A stretch of 39,090 nt of DNA from Rhodocyclales bacterium (GCA_016214175.1 JACRPB010000177.1:1-39090), one strand, 5' to 3'; positions 1 to 9,871 are shown, counted from the first letter of the stretch. Notes: generated by a model not told the origin, from the sequence alone. Numbers and translations are program-made.

Positions 1-527
1 CGCAGCGCCGACTTGACCTGCTCGCGCATGAAGCGCTCGAACTCCATGTGGTCGAACAGGCGCAGGAAGATTTCCTCCAGGCGGCCGGTCATTTCGCCGA
101 CGCGGACCATGGAGAGGTAGAAGGGCGTGAAGACCTTGGGGTGACGCGCCAGGGCCATCGAGAGTTCGCGGCCGGAATCGAGGCTGTCGCGCAACTGGCC
201 GAGCATGGACTTCATGGCCTTGTTGTTGTTCGATTCCTGCAAGCCGGCCAGCGCGCGCATGATGGGAACGCCGGCCTTCATCAGCGTGTGGAGCTGGCGC
301 GTGAACAGCAGGATGTCGACGTGCTCGATTTTTTCGGCGAAGAGGTCGAAGCCGCCGGCGCCGTCTTCCTTCTTTTTCAGCGCAGCGGCCGGGGCATCCT
401 TGATTTCCAGGGGAGTGATGCCTTGACCGAGCAGGCTGCCGGCGGCATCGTTGCTGGTGGCGGCTTCGACGACGCCCTGCACTGCTTCGCCCGTGGCGTT
501 GCGCCCCTTGTAGGAAAACGCGGGCAC
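1..527 (-). CDS. mshG: Type II secretion/MSHA pilus inner-membrane protein, GspF/MshG family (partial, runs off the window start)
   Basis: Minus-strand translation from a GTG at 527 reads VPAFSYKGRNATGEAVQGVVEAATSNDAAG...HVDILLFTRQLHTLMKAGVPIMRALAGLQESNNN..., typical of GspF/MshG; it starts directly after the MshE-like stop codon. Confidence 0.85.
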   Translation of the reverse strand, partial: MPAFSYKGRNATGEAVQGVVEAATSNDAAGSLLGQGITPLEIKDAPAAALKKKEDGAGGFDLFAEKIEHVDILLFTRQLHTLMKAGVPIMRALAGLQESNNNKAMKSMLGQLRDSLDSGRELSMALARHPKVFTPFYLSMVRVGEMTGRLEEIFLRLFDHMEFERFMREQVKSAL

Positions 528-529
528 CG

Positions 530-2242
530 TCAGTCCTCGAGCTGGCTGGAAATGCTCATCGCTTCTTCGACGGTGGTACGGCCATTCACGGCGAGGCGCA
601 CGGCGTCGCGGCGCAGGGTGTTGCCGGCCATCTGTTCGCGGCCGATGCGAATGAATTCGTTGGGGTCGCCGTGGTTGGCGGCTTCGACCAGGGCATTGGA
701 CATTTCGAGGAATTCATAGACGGCCTGGCGGCCCGTGAAGCCGGTGTTGGCACAGTGCGCGCAGCCGGCGCCGTGGCGGTACTTGAAGTTGTCGACGCGT
801 TCGCCGAGTTCGTATTTCAACCACTCGCGCTCATGCGGCTCCAGCGGATGCGGCTCGGCGCAGTTGTCGCAGATCACGCGCACCAAGCGCTGGGCCAGCA
901 CCATCTGGATCGACAACGCCACCATGTAGCGCGGCACGCCCATGTCGAGCAGGCGGATCGGCGTCGACAGGGCGTCGTTGGTGTGCAGGGTGGACAGTAC
1001 GAGGTGGCCTGTCATGGCGGCGCGCATGCCGATTTCGGCAGTTTCCTGGTCGCGCATTTCGCCGATGAGGATGATGTCCGGGTCCTGGCGCAGGGCGGTG
1101 CGCAGCACGCGCGAAAACGAGAGGTCGATCTTTTCCAGCACCTGCACCTGGTTGAGGCCGGCGAGGCGGTATTCGACCGGGTCTTCGACGGTGATGATCT
1201 TTTCTTCCGGCGTGTTGAGCTCGTTGAGCGCGGCGTAAAGCGTGGTGGTCTTGCCCGAGCCGGTGGGGCCGGTGACGAGGACGATGCCCGAGGGCTTCGA
1301 TATGGCGTGGCTAAAGCGCTCCAGCACGCGCGGCGGCATGTTGAGCTTGTCGAGTTGCAGCAGGCCGGTGTTCTGGGCCAGCAGACGCATGACGACGGAT
1401 TCGCCGTTCTGGGTCGGCATGGTCGAGATGCGGACGTCGACGTTGGAATTGCGCAGTTTGATGGCAAAGCGGCCGTCTTGCGGCAGGCGCTTTTCCGAGA
1501 TGTCGAGGCCGGACATCAGCTTCAGGCGCAGCACCAGGGCGGTGGAGATCTTGCTGTCGGCTTCCGTCTGCACGTGCAGCACGCCGTCGATGCGGAAGCG
1601 GATGATCAGCGACTTTTCCTGCGGCTCGATGTGCACGTCCGAGGCGCGGGTTTTCAAGGCCTCCTCGAACACGGTCTGCAAGAGCTTGACGACCGGCGCG
1701 TCTTCGGAGGAACTCGACGAAATGCCGAGCATGGCGCCGAAATCGCTCGGCACGTCGCTCATCTCGGCCGTCAGTTCCTTGGCGAGGCCGGAGATTTCTT
1801 CGGTGCGGCGATAGACCCGGTCCAGCAGCGGCATCAACTGGCCTTCGGTGATCACCGCCAGCAGGATGTCGCGCTTGACCAGGCGCATCATTTCGTCATA
1901 GACGACGAGGTCGGTGGGGTCGGTGAAGCCGACCCGCAACATGCCGTCCTTCTCGTCGAGGGCGAGGGTGCGGAAGCGGCGCGCCTGCGCCTCGGGGATG
2001 AGCTTGATGAGGTCGGGGCGCGGCTGGAAGCTGCGCAGGTCGACGAAGTCGGCCTGCAACTGGCGCGCCAGCGCCTTGGCGATGGCTTCCTCGGTGACGT
2101 AGCCGCTATCGACGAAAATGCGCCCGAGCTTGCGCCCGCTGCGCTTCTGTTCGCCCAGCGCAAGCTTGAGCTGCTCGTCGGTAAGCAGTCCTTGTTGGAT
2201 CAGCAGGTCGCCGAGGCGGATCCGTTCGGGCGGACGGGCCAT
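530..2242 (-). CDS. mshE: MSHA biogenesis / type II secretion ATPase, MshE/GspE family
   Basis: 570-aa ORF with N-terminal MshEN-like domain (GDLLIQQGLLTDEQLKLAL), Walker A GPTGSGKTTTLYAAL, Walker B DPDIILIGEMRD. Confidence 0.9.
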   Translation of the reverse strand: MARPPERIRLGDLLIQQGLLTDEQLKLALGEQKRSGRKLGRIFVDSGYVTEEAIAKALARQLQADFVDLRSFQPRPDLIKLIPEAQARRFRTLALDEKDGMLRVGFTDPTDLVVYDEMMRLVKRDILLAVITEGQLMPLLDRVYRRTEEISGLAKELTAEMSDVPSDFGAMLGISSSSSEDAPVVKLLQTVFEEALKTRASDVHIEPQEKSLIIRFRIDGVLHVQTEADSKISTALVLRLKLMSGLDISEKRLPQDGRFAIKLRNSNVDVRISTMPTQNGESVVMRLLAQNTGLLQLDKLNMPPRVLERFSHAISKPSGIVLVTGPTGSGKTTTLYAALNELNTPEEKIITVEDPVEYRLAGLNQVQVLEKIDLSFSRVLRTALRQDPDIILIGEMRDQETAEIGMRAAMTGHLVLSTLHTNDALSTPIRLLDMGVPRYMVALSIQMVLAQRLVRVICDNCAEPHPLEPHEREWLKYELGERVDNFKYRHGAGCAHCANTGFTGRQAVYEFLEMSNALVEAANHGDPNEFIRIGREQMAGNTLRRDAVRLAVNGRTTVEEAMSISSQLED

Positions 2243-2350
2243 CCGTCACTCCATAAAGGGACAAAAACCGGCGAGAATGCTCGCCAGGGGCCGATTATCG
2301 CCGAGGCGGCCGGCGCCGAACACGCTAACAGGCTCGATCTTTCCCCTCAT

Positions 2351-2815
2351 ATGTTCCACATCGTCCTTTATCAGCCCGAAATTCCGCCGAATACCGGCAA
2401 CGTCGTGCGCCTGTGCGCCAATACCGGTTGCGCGCTGCATCTGGTGAAGCCGCTCGGCTTCAGTCTGGCGGAACCGGCGCTGCGGCGCGCCGGCATGGAT
2501 TATGCCGAATTCGCCGCCGTGCTCGTGCATGAAAGCTGGGACGACTGTCGGCACACGCTGCCCGGCGAGCGCCTGTTCGCGCTGACGACCAAGGGCAGCC
2601 GGCGTCATGACGACCCCGGCTATCAAGCCGGCGACGCCTTCGTTTTCGGGCCGGAAAGCCGGGGGCTGCCGGAAGAACTGCTGGCGGGCTTTCCGGCGGA
2701 GCGGCGCATCCGCCTGCCGATGGTGCCGGGCAACCGCAGCGTCAATTTGTCGAATGCGGTGGCGGTGACGGTCTACGAAGCCTGGCGCCAGTGCGGATTC
2801 GCCGGCGGCCGTTGA
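2351..2815 (+). CDS. trmL: tRNA (cytidine(34)-2'-O)-methyltransferase TrmL
   Basis: MFHIVLYQPEIPPNTGNVVRLCANTG...FGPESRGLPEELL...RSVNLSNAVAVTVYEAWRQ; SPOUT/TrmL motifs. Confidence 0.93.
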   Translation: MFHIVLYQPEIPPNTGNVVRLCANTGCALHLVKPLGFSLAEPALRRAGMDYAEFAAVLVHESWDDCRHTLPGERLFALTTKGSRRHDDPGYQAGDAFVFGPESRGLPEELLAGFPAERRIRLPMVPGNRSVNLSNAVAVTVYEAWRQCGFAGGR

Positions 2816-2816
2816 T

Positions 2817-3797
2817 TCATTCGGCCTTCTGATCGCGGTTCATCAGCCGGTCGACGACCTGGGCCGGGCCGATGCGGCCTTCGAGGATGTCGCAGACGGC
2901 CGCCGTGATGGGCATGTCGATGCCAAGGCCGGCGGCGCGGTGCGCGACTTCGCGCGCGGTCGGCACGCCTTCGGCGACGTGGCCGAGCTCGCGCGTGATG
3001 GCGTCGAGCGCCTTGCCGGCGGCCAGGGCGAGGCCGACGCGGCGGTTGCGCGAGAGATCGCCGGTGCAGGTGAGGATCAGGTCGCCGAGCCCGGTGAGCC
3101 CCATGAAGGTGTCGCGCTTGGCGCCGAGCGCGACGCCGAAGCGCGTGATTTCCGCGAGCCCGCGCGTCAGCAGGGCGGCACGGGCGTTAAGGCCGAGGCC
3201 GAGGCCGTCGCAAATGCCGGTGGCGATGGCCAGCACGTTCTTGACGGCACCGCCGACTTCGGCGCCGACGACGTCATCGCCGGCATAGATGCGCAGCCGC
3301 GGCGCGTGCAGTTCCTCGGCCCAGGTGCGGGCGAAGGCGGCGTCGCGCGCGGCCAGGGTAATTGCGGTCGGCTGGCCGCGCGCCACTTCTTCGGCGAAGC
3401 TGGGGCCGGTGAGCACGCCGCAATTGGCATTGGGCTGGACGGCACCGACCACTTGATGCGGCAGCAGGCCGGTCTTCGCCTCCAGGCCCTTGCAGACCCA
3501 GACGAAGGGCAGGCCGGGGGCGTGGCGCGCCAGCGCTTCGAGCGTCGGCCGCAGGCCGGCGACCGGCGTCGCGATCACGGCGAAGGCGGCATCCTGCAAA
3601 CAGGCTGCGATATCGGCGCTCACCGCCATCGAAGCGGGAAACGCATGGCCGGGCAGAAAGAGTTTGTTTTCGCGGTCGGCCTTCATGGCCGCGGCGTGGT
3701 CGGCTTCGAAGGTCCAGAGCGCGACGGCGTGACGCGGCGCAAACGCCAGCGCAAGGGCACTACCCCAGGCGCCGGCGCCGAGGATCGCTAACTTCAC
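2817..3797 (-). CDS. gpsA: Glycerol-3-phosphate dehydrogenase [NAD(P)+]
   Basis: VKLAILGAGAWGSALALAFA... GTG start at 3797 overlapping the stop of the upstream gene; GpsA motifs GLTGLGDLILTCTGDLSRNRRVG. Confidence 0.93.
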   Translation of the reverse strand: MKLAILGAGAWGSALALAFAPRHAVALWTFEADHAAAMKADRENKLFLPGHAFPASMAVSADIAACLQDAAFAVIATPVAGLRPTLEALARHAPGLPFVWVCKGLEAKTGLLPHQVVGAVQPNANCGVLTGPSFAEEVARGQPTAITLAARDAAFARTWAEELHAPRLRIYAGDDVVGAEVGGAVKNVLAIATGICDGLGLGLNARAALLTRGLAEITRFGVALGAKRDTFMGLTGLGDLILTCTGDLSRNRRVGLALAAGKALDAITRELGHVAEGVPTAREVAHRAAGLGIDMPITAAVCDILEGRIGPAQVVDRLMNRDQKAE

Positions 3798-4228
3798 AGG
3801 CCCCAGACCTGGGTTGCCTTGATGAAGCCGGCCTGACCGTCGCGATGTTTGACGCGCGCCCAGCCGAGCGGGCCCGGCTCCAGCCATTCGAGCACGACGT
3901 CCTTCGCCGCCTTGAAGACCGTCCCCGACTTCTCGTCGGCCTGGACGCGCACCTCGGCCAGCTCGACCTTGACGATGACGGTGCGCTTCTGGCTGAGGAA
4001 GCGCTTCTCGACCCAGGCCAGATCGCCCTTGGCGTCGCGCACCTTGACCCAGGCGTCGAGCGTCACGACGGCCTCGACCGGAGTGCCGGCGGCAATGGCG
4101 AACAGGGGGCGCGCCTTCTGCGACGGCGCGTCGTACATCGGGGCGGCCTCGGCCACCGACAGGTAATCCAGCGCCCAGGCCGCCGGCGCGAGCAGGCAGG
4201 CGAGGACGATGGCGGCAAAACGGCGCAT
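3794..4228 (-). CDS. SH3-domain secreted protein
   Basis: [78 protein letters not shown]; signal peptide plus bacterial SH3-like region. Confidence 0.8.
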   Translation of the reverse strand: MRRFAAIVLACLLAPAAWALDYLSVAEAAPMYDAPSQKARPLFAIAAGTPVEAVVTLDAWVKVRDAKGDLAWVEKRFLSQKRTVIVKVELAEVRVQADEKSGTVFKAAKDVVLEWLEPGPLGWARVKHRDGQAGFIKATQVWGL

Positions 4229-4695
4229 TACTGGATCGGCACTTCGCGCGCCGCGCCGGACTGGGCCTGCTGCTCCAGGCGCTGGCGATAGAGGTTTTCG
4301 AAATTCACCGGCGCCAGCAGCACCGGCGGGAAGCCGGCGCGATTGACCGCATCGGAGACGGCTTCGCGCGCATACGGGAACAGGATGTTGGGGCAGGCCA
4401 CGGCGACGATGGGTTCGAGTTCCTCTTCCGGCACGTTGCGGATCTGGAACAGGCCGGCCTGGGCGGCTTCGACCAGGAACAGGGTCTTCTCGCCGACCTT
4501 GGCGGCAACGGTCACCGTCAGCACGACGTCGAAGAGGCCTTCGCCGACGGCCTGGCCGCCGGTCTGCAACTGGATCTCGACTGCGGGCGCTTCCTGTTCG
4601 AAAAAGCACTGCGGGGCGTTGGGGACTTCAAGGGAAAGATCCTTGACGTAAAGCTTCTCGATGCTGAAAACGGGCGCCTGTTGTTCGTCGCTCAT
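4228..4695 (-). CDS. secB: Protein-export chaperone SecB
   Basis: [22 protein letters not shown]...[12 protein letters not shown]...[34 protein letters not shown]. Confidence 0.96.
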   Translation of the reverse strand: MSDEQQAPVFSIEKLYVKDLSLEVPNAPQCFFEQEAPAVEIQLQTGGQAVGEGLFDVVLTVTVAAKVGEKTLFLVEAAQAGLFQIRNVPEEELEPIVAVACPNILFPYAREAVSDAVNRAGFPPVLLAPVNFENLYRQRLEQQAQSGAAREVPIQ

Positions 4696-4734
4696 GATGT
4701 CGGGTCGGTGGTTGGATAACGGAGCGGCATTCTA

Positions 4735-4995
4735 TCAGGCGGCCAGCAGCCCATCGAGCTTGCCCGCATGCTCCAGTTCGTGTAGGTCGTCGCAGCCGCC
4801 GACGTGGGTATCGCCGATGAATATCTGCGGCACCGTGCGCATGCCGTTCGAGCGCGCCAGCATCTCCTCGCGGCGTTGCGGTTCGAGGTCCACGCGGACC
4901 TTTTCAATCTCCGTCACGCCCTTGCGGCGCAACAGTTGTTCGGCGCGGACGCAATAGGGGCAGACCGCGGTGGCATACATGAGGACTTTGGCCAT
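4735..4995 (-). CDS. grxC: Glutaredoxin 3
   Basis: 86 aa with CPYC active site and TVPQIFIGDTHVGGCDDL. Confidence 0.95.
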   Translation of the reverse strand: MAKVLMYATAVCPYCVRAEQLLRRKGVTEIEKVRVDLEPQRREEMLARSNGMRTVPQIFIGDTHVGGCDDLHELEHAGKLDGLLAA

Positions 4996-5002
4996 GGCGT
5001 TA

Positions 5003-5410
5003 TCAATGCTTGGTGGTGAGGGGAAGTCCGGCTTCCTTCCAGGCGCCGATGCCGCCGGACAGGTTGAACACCTTCTGGAAACCGGCCTTGCGCAGCGCAG
5101 CGGCGGCCGACGACGAACGGTTGCCGCTGGCGCAGCAAACGATGACTGGCTTTTCCTTGTACTTGTCGATTTCGGACAGGCGCTTTTCGATCTGGCCGAC
5201 GGCGATATGCCGCGCAGCGGGGATGTGCCCGGCCGACCACTCGCCGGTTTCGCGCACGTCGAGCACCAGCGCGTCTTCGCGATTGATGAGCAGCGTCGCT
5301 TCCGTCACCGACACGCCGCCCGCCGTGCCGACCGCCGTCATGAAAATCAACATGCCGCCGCTGACGGCGGCGAGGACGACCCAAATCAGATTCTGCTCAA
5401 GAAACTCCAT
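5003..5410 (-). CDS. Membrane-anchored rhodanese-like sulfurtransferase
   Basis: N-terminal TM segment; VLDVRETGEWSAGHIPAARHI...VIVCCASGNRSSSAAAALRKAGF. Confidence 0.9.
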   Translation of the reverse strand: MEFLEQNLIWVVLAAVSGGMLIFMTAVGTAGGVSVTEATLLINREDALVLDVRETGEWSAGHIPAARHIAVGQIEKRLSEIDKYKEKPVIVCCASGNRSSSAAAALRKAGFQKVFNLSGGIGAWKEAGLPLTTKH

Positions 5411-5426
5411 GGACTGACTCTTCCTT

Positions 5427-5753
5427 TCAAGATCGCGACATCGGAACGCCGCAAAAAACCTCGCGCATCAGCGCGACCAGTTGCAGGGTGCGCTTGTCCG
5501 CCACCCGGTAAAAAACCCGATTGGCATCCTTGCGCGTTTGCAGCACCCCCTTATCGCGCAGAATGGCGAGGTGCTGGGATATATTGCTTTGCGACGTGCC
5601 GACCGCTTCGACGATGTCCTGCACGCACACCTCCTGGCCGCCGACGACACAGAGGATTTTCAGGCGCAGCGGATGCGATATCGCCTTCAAGGCGCGCGCG
5701 GCGGTCTCGATGTGTTCCTTGTGGTCGATCAAATCCACGATCGGGCTGTTCAT
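5427..5753 (-). CDS. ArsR/SmtB-family transcriptional regulator
   Basis: [64 protein letters not shown]; winged-HTH ArsR signature. Confidence 0.92.
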   Translation of the reverse strand: MNSPIVDLIDHKEHIETAARALKAISHPLRLKILCVVGGQEVCVQDIVEAVGTSQSNISQHLAILRDKGVLQTRKDANRVFYRVADKRTLQLVALMREVFCGVPMSRS

Positions 5754-5867
5754 GCGGGCTCCGCAGATGCAATTCGGAATATTATAGATTACTACTTTTC
5801 TGCCTTTCCGTATCGATCGGACTTATTATTCGCGCGTCGATTTTTATCTTTGCCGAGCCCTCCATCC

Positions 5868-6617
5868 ATGTACAAGATCGTGCTTCTTCGCCACGGCGAA
5901 TCCACCTGGAACCAGGAAAACCGCTTTACCGGCTGGACCGACGTCGGCCTCACCGAAAAAGGCATGGCCGAAGCGGTCGCCGCCGGCCGCTTGCTGAAAA
6001 AGGAAGGCTATGCCTTCGACGTCGCCTACACCTCGGTGCTGAAACGCGCTAACAAGACGCTCAACGTCGTCCTCGAAGAACTCGACCAGCTCTGGATTCC
6101 GGTCGAGCATTCCTGGCGTCTCAACGAGCGCCACTACGGCGCGCTGCAAGGGCTCAACAAGGCCGAAACCGCCGCCAAGTACGGCGACGCCCAGGTCAAG
6201 ATCTGGCGCCGCGCCTACGACACGCCGCCGCCGCCGCTTCCGGAAGGCGATCCGCGCATCGAGGAGAACGATCCGCGCTACGCCGGTATGGCGCCGGGCG
6301 AGTTCCCGCGCACCGAATGCCTGAAGGACACCGTCGCCCGCTTCCTGCCCTACTGGCTGGAGACCATCGCGCCGACCGTCAAGACCGGCAAGCGCGTCGT
6401 CATCGCCGCCCACGGCAACAGCCTGCGCGCCCTGATCAAGTATCTCGACAACGTCTCCGACGACGACATCGTCGAACTCAACATTCCGACCGCGCAGCCG
6501 CTGGTGTACGAGCTCGACGCCGAGCTCAAGCCGATCCGGCACTACTACCTCGGCGACGCCGCGGCGATCCAGAAGGCGATGGAAGCGGTTGCCAATCAGG
6601 GGAAAGCGAAGGCTTGA
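5868..6617 (+). CDS. gpmA: 2,3-bisphosphoglycerate-dependent phosphoglycerate mutase
   Basis: [36 protein letters not shown]...[18 protein letters not shown]. Confidence 0.96.
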   Translation: MYKIVLLRHGESTWNQENRFTGWTDVGLTEKGMAEAVAAGRLLKKEGYAFDVAYTSVLKRANKTLNVVLEELDQLWIPVEHSWRLNERHYGALQGLNKAETAAKYGDAQVKIWRRAYDTPPPPLPEGDPRIEENDPRYAGMAPGEFPRTECLKDTVARFLPYWLETIAPTVKTGKRVVIAAHGNSLRALIKYLDNVSDDDIVELNIPTAQPLVYELDAELKPIRHYYLGDAAAIQKAMEAVANQGKAKA

Positions 6618-6621
6618 TTTT

Positions 6622-6691
6622 CACCGCCGAGGACACGGAGATCGCAGAGGAAGACGGCGGCAAGAAGAAGTTCTCTGTGCCCTCCGCGGTG
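6622..6691. repeat. Imperfect inverted-repeat element
   Basis: Left arm caccgccgaggacacggaga; right arm tctctgtgccctccgcggtg (reverse complement caccgcggagggcacagaga); 17 of 20 positions match. Confidence 0.75.
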
Positions 6692-7870
6692 GGAGTGTTC
6701 CTGGCATGTCTGTCTTTTCACCTGGCGGCCGCTCCCGTCGCGGAAAAGAAGGCCGAGCTTCGAGAACTGAAGGGCCGCATCGAGGCCCTGACGCACGACC
6801 TCGCCAAGAGCGAGGAATCCAAGGCCTACGCCGCCGACCAGTTGCGCGCGACCGAGACCACCATCTCCGCCGCCAACCGCCGCCTGCATGAGCTCGGCGT
6901 CGAGCGCGCTGCGGTCCAGGCCGAGCTCGTGGCGCTCGAACGGCAGACCCAGCGCCTGATGCAGCAGACCGAGACCCAGCAGCATCAGCTCTCGCGCCTG
7001 ATGTTCCGCCACTATGTGCGCGGCGACGCCGACGCGCTGCAACTGCTGATCGCCGGCCGCGACCCGAACCAGACGGCGCGCGACTACCATTTCCTGACCC
7101 TGCTCTCGAAGGCCAAGGCCGAGCTCATCGACGGCCTGCGCGTCGCCGCCGCCGAGAAGAAGCGCCTCGCCGCGGCGGCGCGCGAGAAGAGCGAACAGCT
7201 TGCCGCCATCGAAAAGCAGCAGCAACAGGAGAAAAGCGCGCTGCTCGCCCAGCGCCAGCAGCGCCAGGCGATGCTGGCCAAGGTGGCCGACCGCATCAAG
7301 GCGCAGCGGCGCGAAATCGACACCTTGCGCCGCGACGAGCAGCGCTTGGGCAAGCTGATCGCGGCGCTAGCCAAGCTCGCCGCCGCCCGTCCGCAAGCCA
7401 AGCCGCCACAGGCCGGCGCCAGGCCCGCGCTGAAGAACGAACGCACACCCGATCCGGCCCTGGCCGGCGGCGCTTTCGCGGCCCTGAAGGGCAAGCTGCG
7501 CCTGCCGGTGAAAGGCGAGATCGCCGGCCGCTTCGGCGCGCGGCGCGCCGAGGGCGGCGCCACCTGGAAGGGCCTCTTCATCCGCGCCGCCGAGGGCGCC
7601 GAAATCCGGGCCATCGCCCCCGGCAGCGTCGTCTTCGCCGACTGGCTGCGCGGCTTCGGCAACTTGATGATCGTCGACCACGGCGACGGCTTCCTTTCGG
7701 TCTATGGCAACAACGAATCGCTGCTGCTGCAGCCGGGTGCCGGCGTCAAGAGCGGCGACGTCATCGCCACCGCCGGCAACAGCGGTGGCAACCCGGAATC
7801 GGGTTTATACTTTGAACTCCGGCACCAAGGTCAGGCCTTCGATCCCTTGATGTGGGCCAATCTCAGATAG
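6689..7870 (+). CDS. envC: EnvC-like murein hydrolase activator / M23 peptidase-family protein
   Basis: Signal peptide VGVFLACLSFHLAAAP, long coiled coil, C-terminal M23 region (GRFGARRAEGGATWKGLFIRAAEGAEIRAIAPGSVVFADWLRGFGNLMIVDHGDGFLSVYGNN). Start uncertain: the frame is open further upstream (TTG at 6614) through the inverted repeat. Confidence 0.88.
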   Translation: MGVFLACLSFHLAAAPVAEKKAELRELKGRIEALTHDLAKSEESKAYAADQLRATETTISAANRRLHELGVERAAVQAELVALERQTQRLMQQTETQQHQLSRLMFRHYVRGDADALQLLIAGRDPNQTARDYHFLTLLSKAKAELIDGLRVAAAEKKRLAAAAREKSEQLAAIEKQQQQEKSALLAQRQQRQAMLAKVADRIKAQRREIDTLRRDEQRLGKLIAALAKLAAARPQAKPPQAGARPALKNERTPDPALAGGAFAALKGKLRLPVKGEIAGRFGARRAEGGATWKGLFIRAAEGAEIRAIAPGSVVFADWLRGFGNLMIVDHGDGFLSVYGNNESLLLQPGAGVKSGDVIATAGNSGGNPESGLYFELRHQGQAFDPLMWANLR

Positions 7871-7893
7871 CCGCCCCACCCCGGGGAGATTCC

Positions 7894-9369
7894 ATGCGCA
7901 GCAAATTCGAAAAAGCCGGCCTCGTCTTCATCGGCCTCGTCGCCGGCATCCTGGTCAGCCTCAACTTCTCCGCCAGCGCCCAGAAGGACGGGCAGACGCC
8001 GCTGCCGGTGGAGGAACTGCGTTCCTTCGCCGACGTCTTCAACGCCATCAAGCAGGGCTACGTCGAGCCGATCGAGGACAAGAAACTGATCACCCATGCC
8101 ATCTCCGGCATGTTGTCCAATCTCGATCCGCATTCGGCCTATCTCGACGCCGACGCCTTCAAGGATCTGCAGGTCAGCACCCAGGGCGAGTTCGGCGGCC
8201 TCGGCATCGAAGTCGGCATGGAAGACGGCTTCGTCAAGGTCGTGGCGCCGATCGAGGACACGCCGGCCCACCGCGCCGGCATCAAGGCCGGCGACCTCAT
8301 CATCAAGCTCGACGAAACGCCGGTGAAGGGCATGACGCTCAACGACGCCGTCAAGCGCATGCGCGGCAAGGTGAAGACGTCGATCAAGCTCACCGTCGTG
8401 CGCAAGGGCGAGGCGCAACCGCTCGAAATCGTCATCGTGCGCGACAAGATCAAGGTGCAGAGCGTCAAGTCGAAAATGATCGAGCCGGGCTACGGCTACC
8501 TGCGCATCACCCAGTTCCAGGAAGAGACCGTCGCCGACGTCGCGCGGCATCTCGACAAGCTGTTCCATCCCGCGGCGGACACCAAGGCCGACAAGCCCAA
8601 GGACAAGGCGGCGGCGAAGACTGACGCGAAAGCCGAAACCGCGCCCGAGGAACTCAAGGGCCTGGTCCTCGATCTGCGCAACGATCCGGGCGGCCTGCTG
8701 CACAGCGCCATCGGCGTCTCCGCCGCCTTCCTGCCGCCGAAGACCCTGGTCGTTTCCACCGACGGCCGTACCGAAGACGCCAAGCGCAAGTACATCGCCA
8801 GCACCGAAGACTATCTGCGCGGACAAAAGGACGACTTGCTCAAGAACCTGCCGCCGGCCGTGAAGACGATACCGCTGGTGGTCCTGGTCAACGGCGGCTC
8901 GGCCTCGGCTTCCGAAATCGTCGCCGGCGCCCTGCAAGACCACAAGCGCGCCATCGTCATGGGCACGCAGACCTTCGGCAAGGGCTCGGTGCCGACCATC
9001 CTGCCGCTGTCGAACAGCACCGCCATCAAGCTGACCACGGCGCGCTACTACACGCCGAACGGCCGCTCGATCCAGGCCAAGGGCATCGTCCCCGACGTCG
9101 CCGTCGAGGAAACGGCCAACGGCGACACGCGCGAGCGCATCCGCGAGGCCGATCTCGACCGCCATCTCGACAACGACAAGGAGCAGCCGCCGGCTGCCGG
9201 CGAGAAGCCCGCCGCCAAGCCGCACGTCAAGAACGGCAAGGCCAAGGGGGCGAAAGACGAAGGCGAAGACGCGCCGAAGGCGGCGCCGTTCGAATTCGCG
9301 ACCAAGAACGACTACCAGCTCGGCCAGGCCATGAATCTGCTCAAGGCCTGGCAGATCATCAAGAAGTAA
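7894..9369 (+). CDS. ctpA: Carboxy-terminal processing protease, S41 family
   Basis: MRSKFEKAGLVFIGLVAGILVSLNFSASA; PDZ region GGLGIEVGMEDGFVKVVAPIEDTPAHRAGIKAGDLI; catalytic region NGGSASASEIVAGALQDHKRAIVMGTQTFGKGSVPT. Confidence 0.94.
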   Translation: MRSKFEKAGLVFIGLVAGILVSLNFSASAQKDGQTPLPVEELRSFADVFNAIKQGYVEPIEDKKLITHAISGMLSNLDPHSAYLDADAFKDLQVSTQGEFGGLGIEVGMEDGFVKVVAPIEDTPAHRAGIKAGDLIIKLDETPVKGMTLNDAVKRMRGKVKTSIKLTVVRKGEAQPLEIVIVRDKIKVQSVKSKMIEPGYGYLRITQFQEETVADVARHLDKLFHPAADTKADKPKDKAAAKTDAKAETAPEELKGLVLDLRNDPGGLLHSAIGVSAAFLPPKTLVVSTDGRTEDAKRKYIASTEDYLRGQKDDLLKNLPPAVKTIPLVVLVNGGSASASEIVAGALQDHKRAIVMGTQTFGKGSVPTILPLSNSTAIKLTTARYYTPNGRSIQAKGIVPDVAVEETANGDTRERIREADLDRHLDNDKEQPPAAGEKPAAKPHVKNGKAKGAKDEGEDAPKAAPFEFATKNDYQLGQAMNLLKAWQIIKK

Positions 9370-9377
9370 AGGACGCT

Positions 9378-9842
9378 ATGGATGTCGAGCACGCCCGGCT
9401 GATGCGAGACAAGGAACGGGGCTTGCACCGCGCCCAGCCGTTCGCGCCGCAGGCCGGGATGCGCAAGCATCGCGAAATCCGCTTCAACAAGCTGCGTCCC
9501 GGACAGGTCGAGCAAGGGCGCCTCGTCCTCGAAAACCTCGGCCACATCGAAGTTGCCGACGGCCTGCTGCCGAACAGCCTGTCGGTATGGTACGACGTCA
9601 CCGAACACACGATGGAAGGCATCGAAAGCGCACTCATCGCCCAGGGCTTCCATCTCGAAAACACCCTCTACTGCAAACTGATCCGCGCCCTCGTCGCTTT
9701 CTGCGAGGAAACGCAGTTGCGCAACATGCGCCAGCCGGAGCGGCTACTGAAGAAGTACAACGAAACCTATTCCAAGGCCTGGGAACATCATCCCCACGGC
9801 GACCACGACGACACGCCGCCGGAACTGCGGCAAGATCGTTAA
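9378..9842 (+). CDS. Conserved hypothetical protein downstream of the S41 peptidase
   Basis: 154-aa ORF MDVEHARLMRDKERGLHRAQPF...SLSVWYDVTEHTMEGIESALIAQGFHLENTLYCKLIRALVAFCEETQLRNM, co-directional and 8 nt after the protease stop. Confidence 0.7.
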   Translation: MDVEHARLMRDKERGLHRAQPFAPQAGMRKHREIRFNKLRPGQVEQGRLVLENLGHIEVADGLLPNSLSVWYDVTEHTMEGIESALIAQGFHLENTLYCKLIRALVAFCEETQLRNMRQPERLLKKYNETYSKAWEHHPHGDHDDTPPELRQDR

Positions 9843-9871
9843 GGATCAAGATGCACAGCATCTTGATCCTT
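9841..9871. repeat. Perfect 14-bp inverted repeat at the 3' end of the hypothetical gene (hairpin)
   Basis: AAGGATCAAGATGC-aca-GCATCTTGATCCTT; begins within the TAA stop codon. Confidence 0.85.

Noticed and set aside
671-2815. 714-aa plus-strand ORF
   Set aside because: Antisense shadow of mshE over most of its length; only the part from ATG 2351 (trmL) shows real protein-family sequence.
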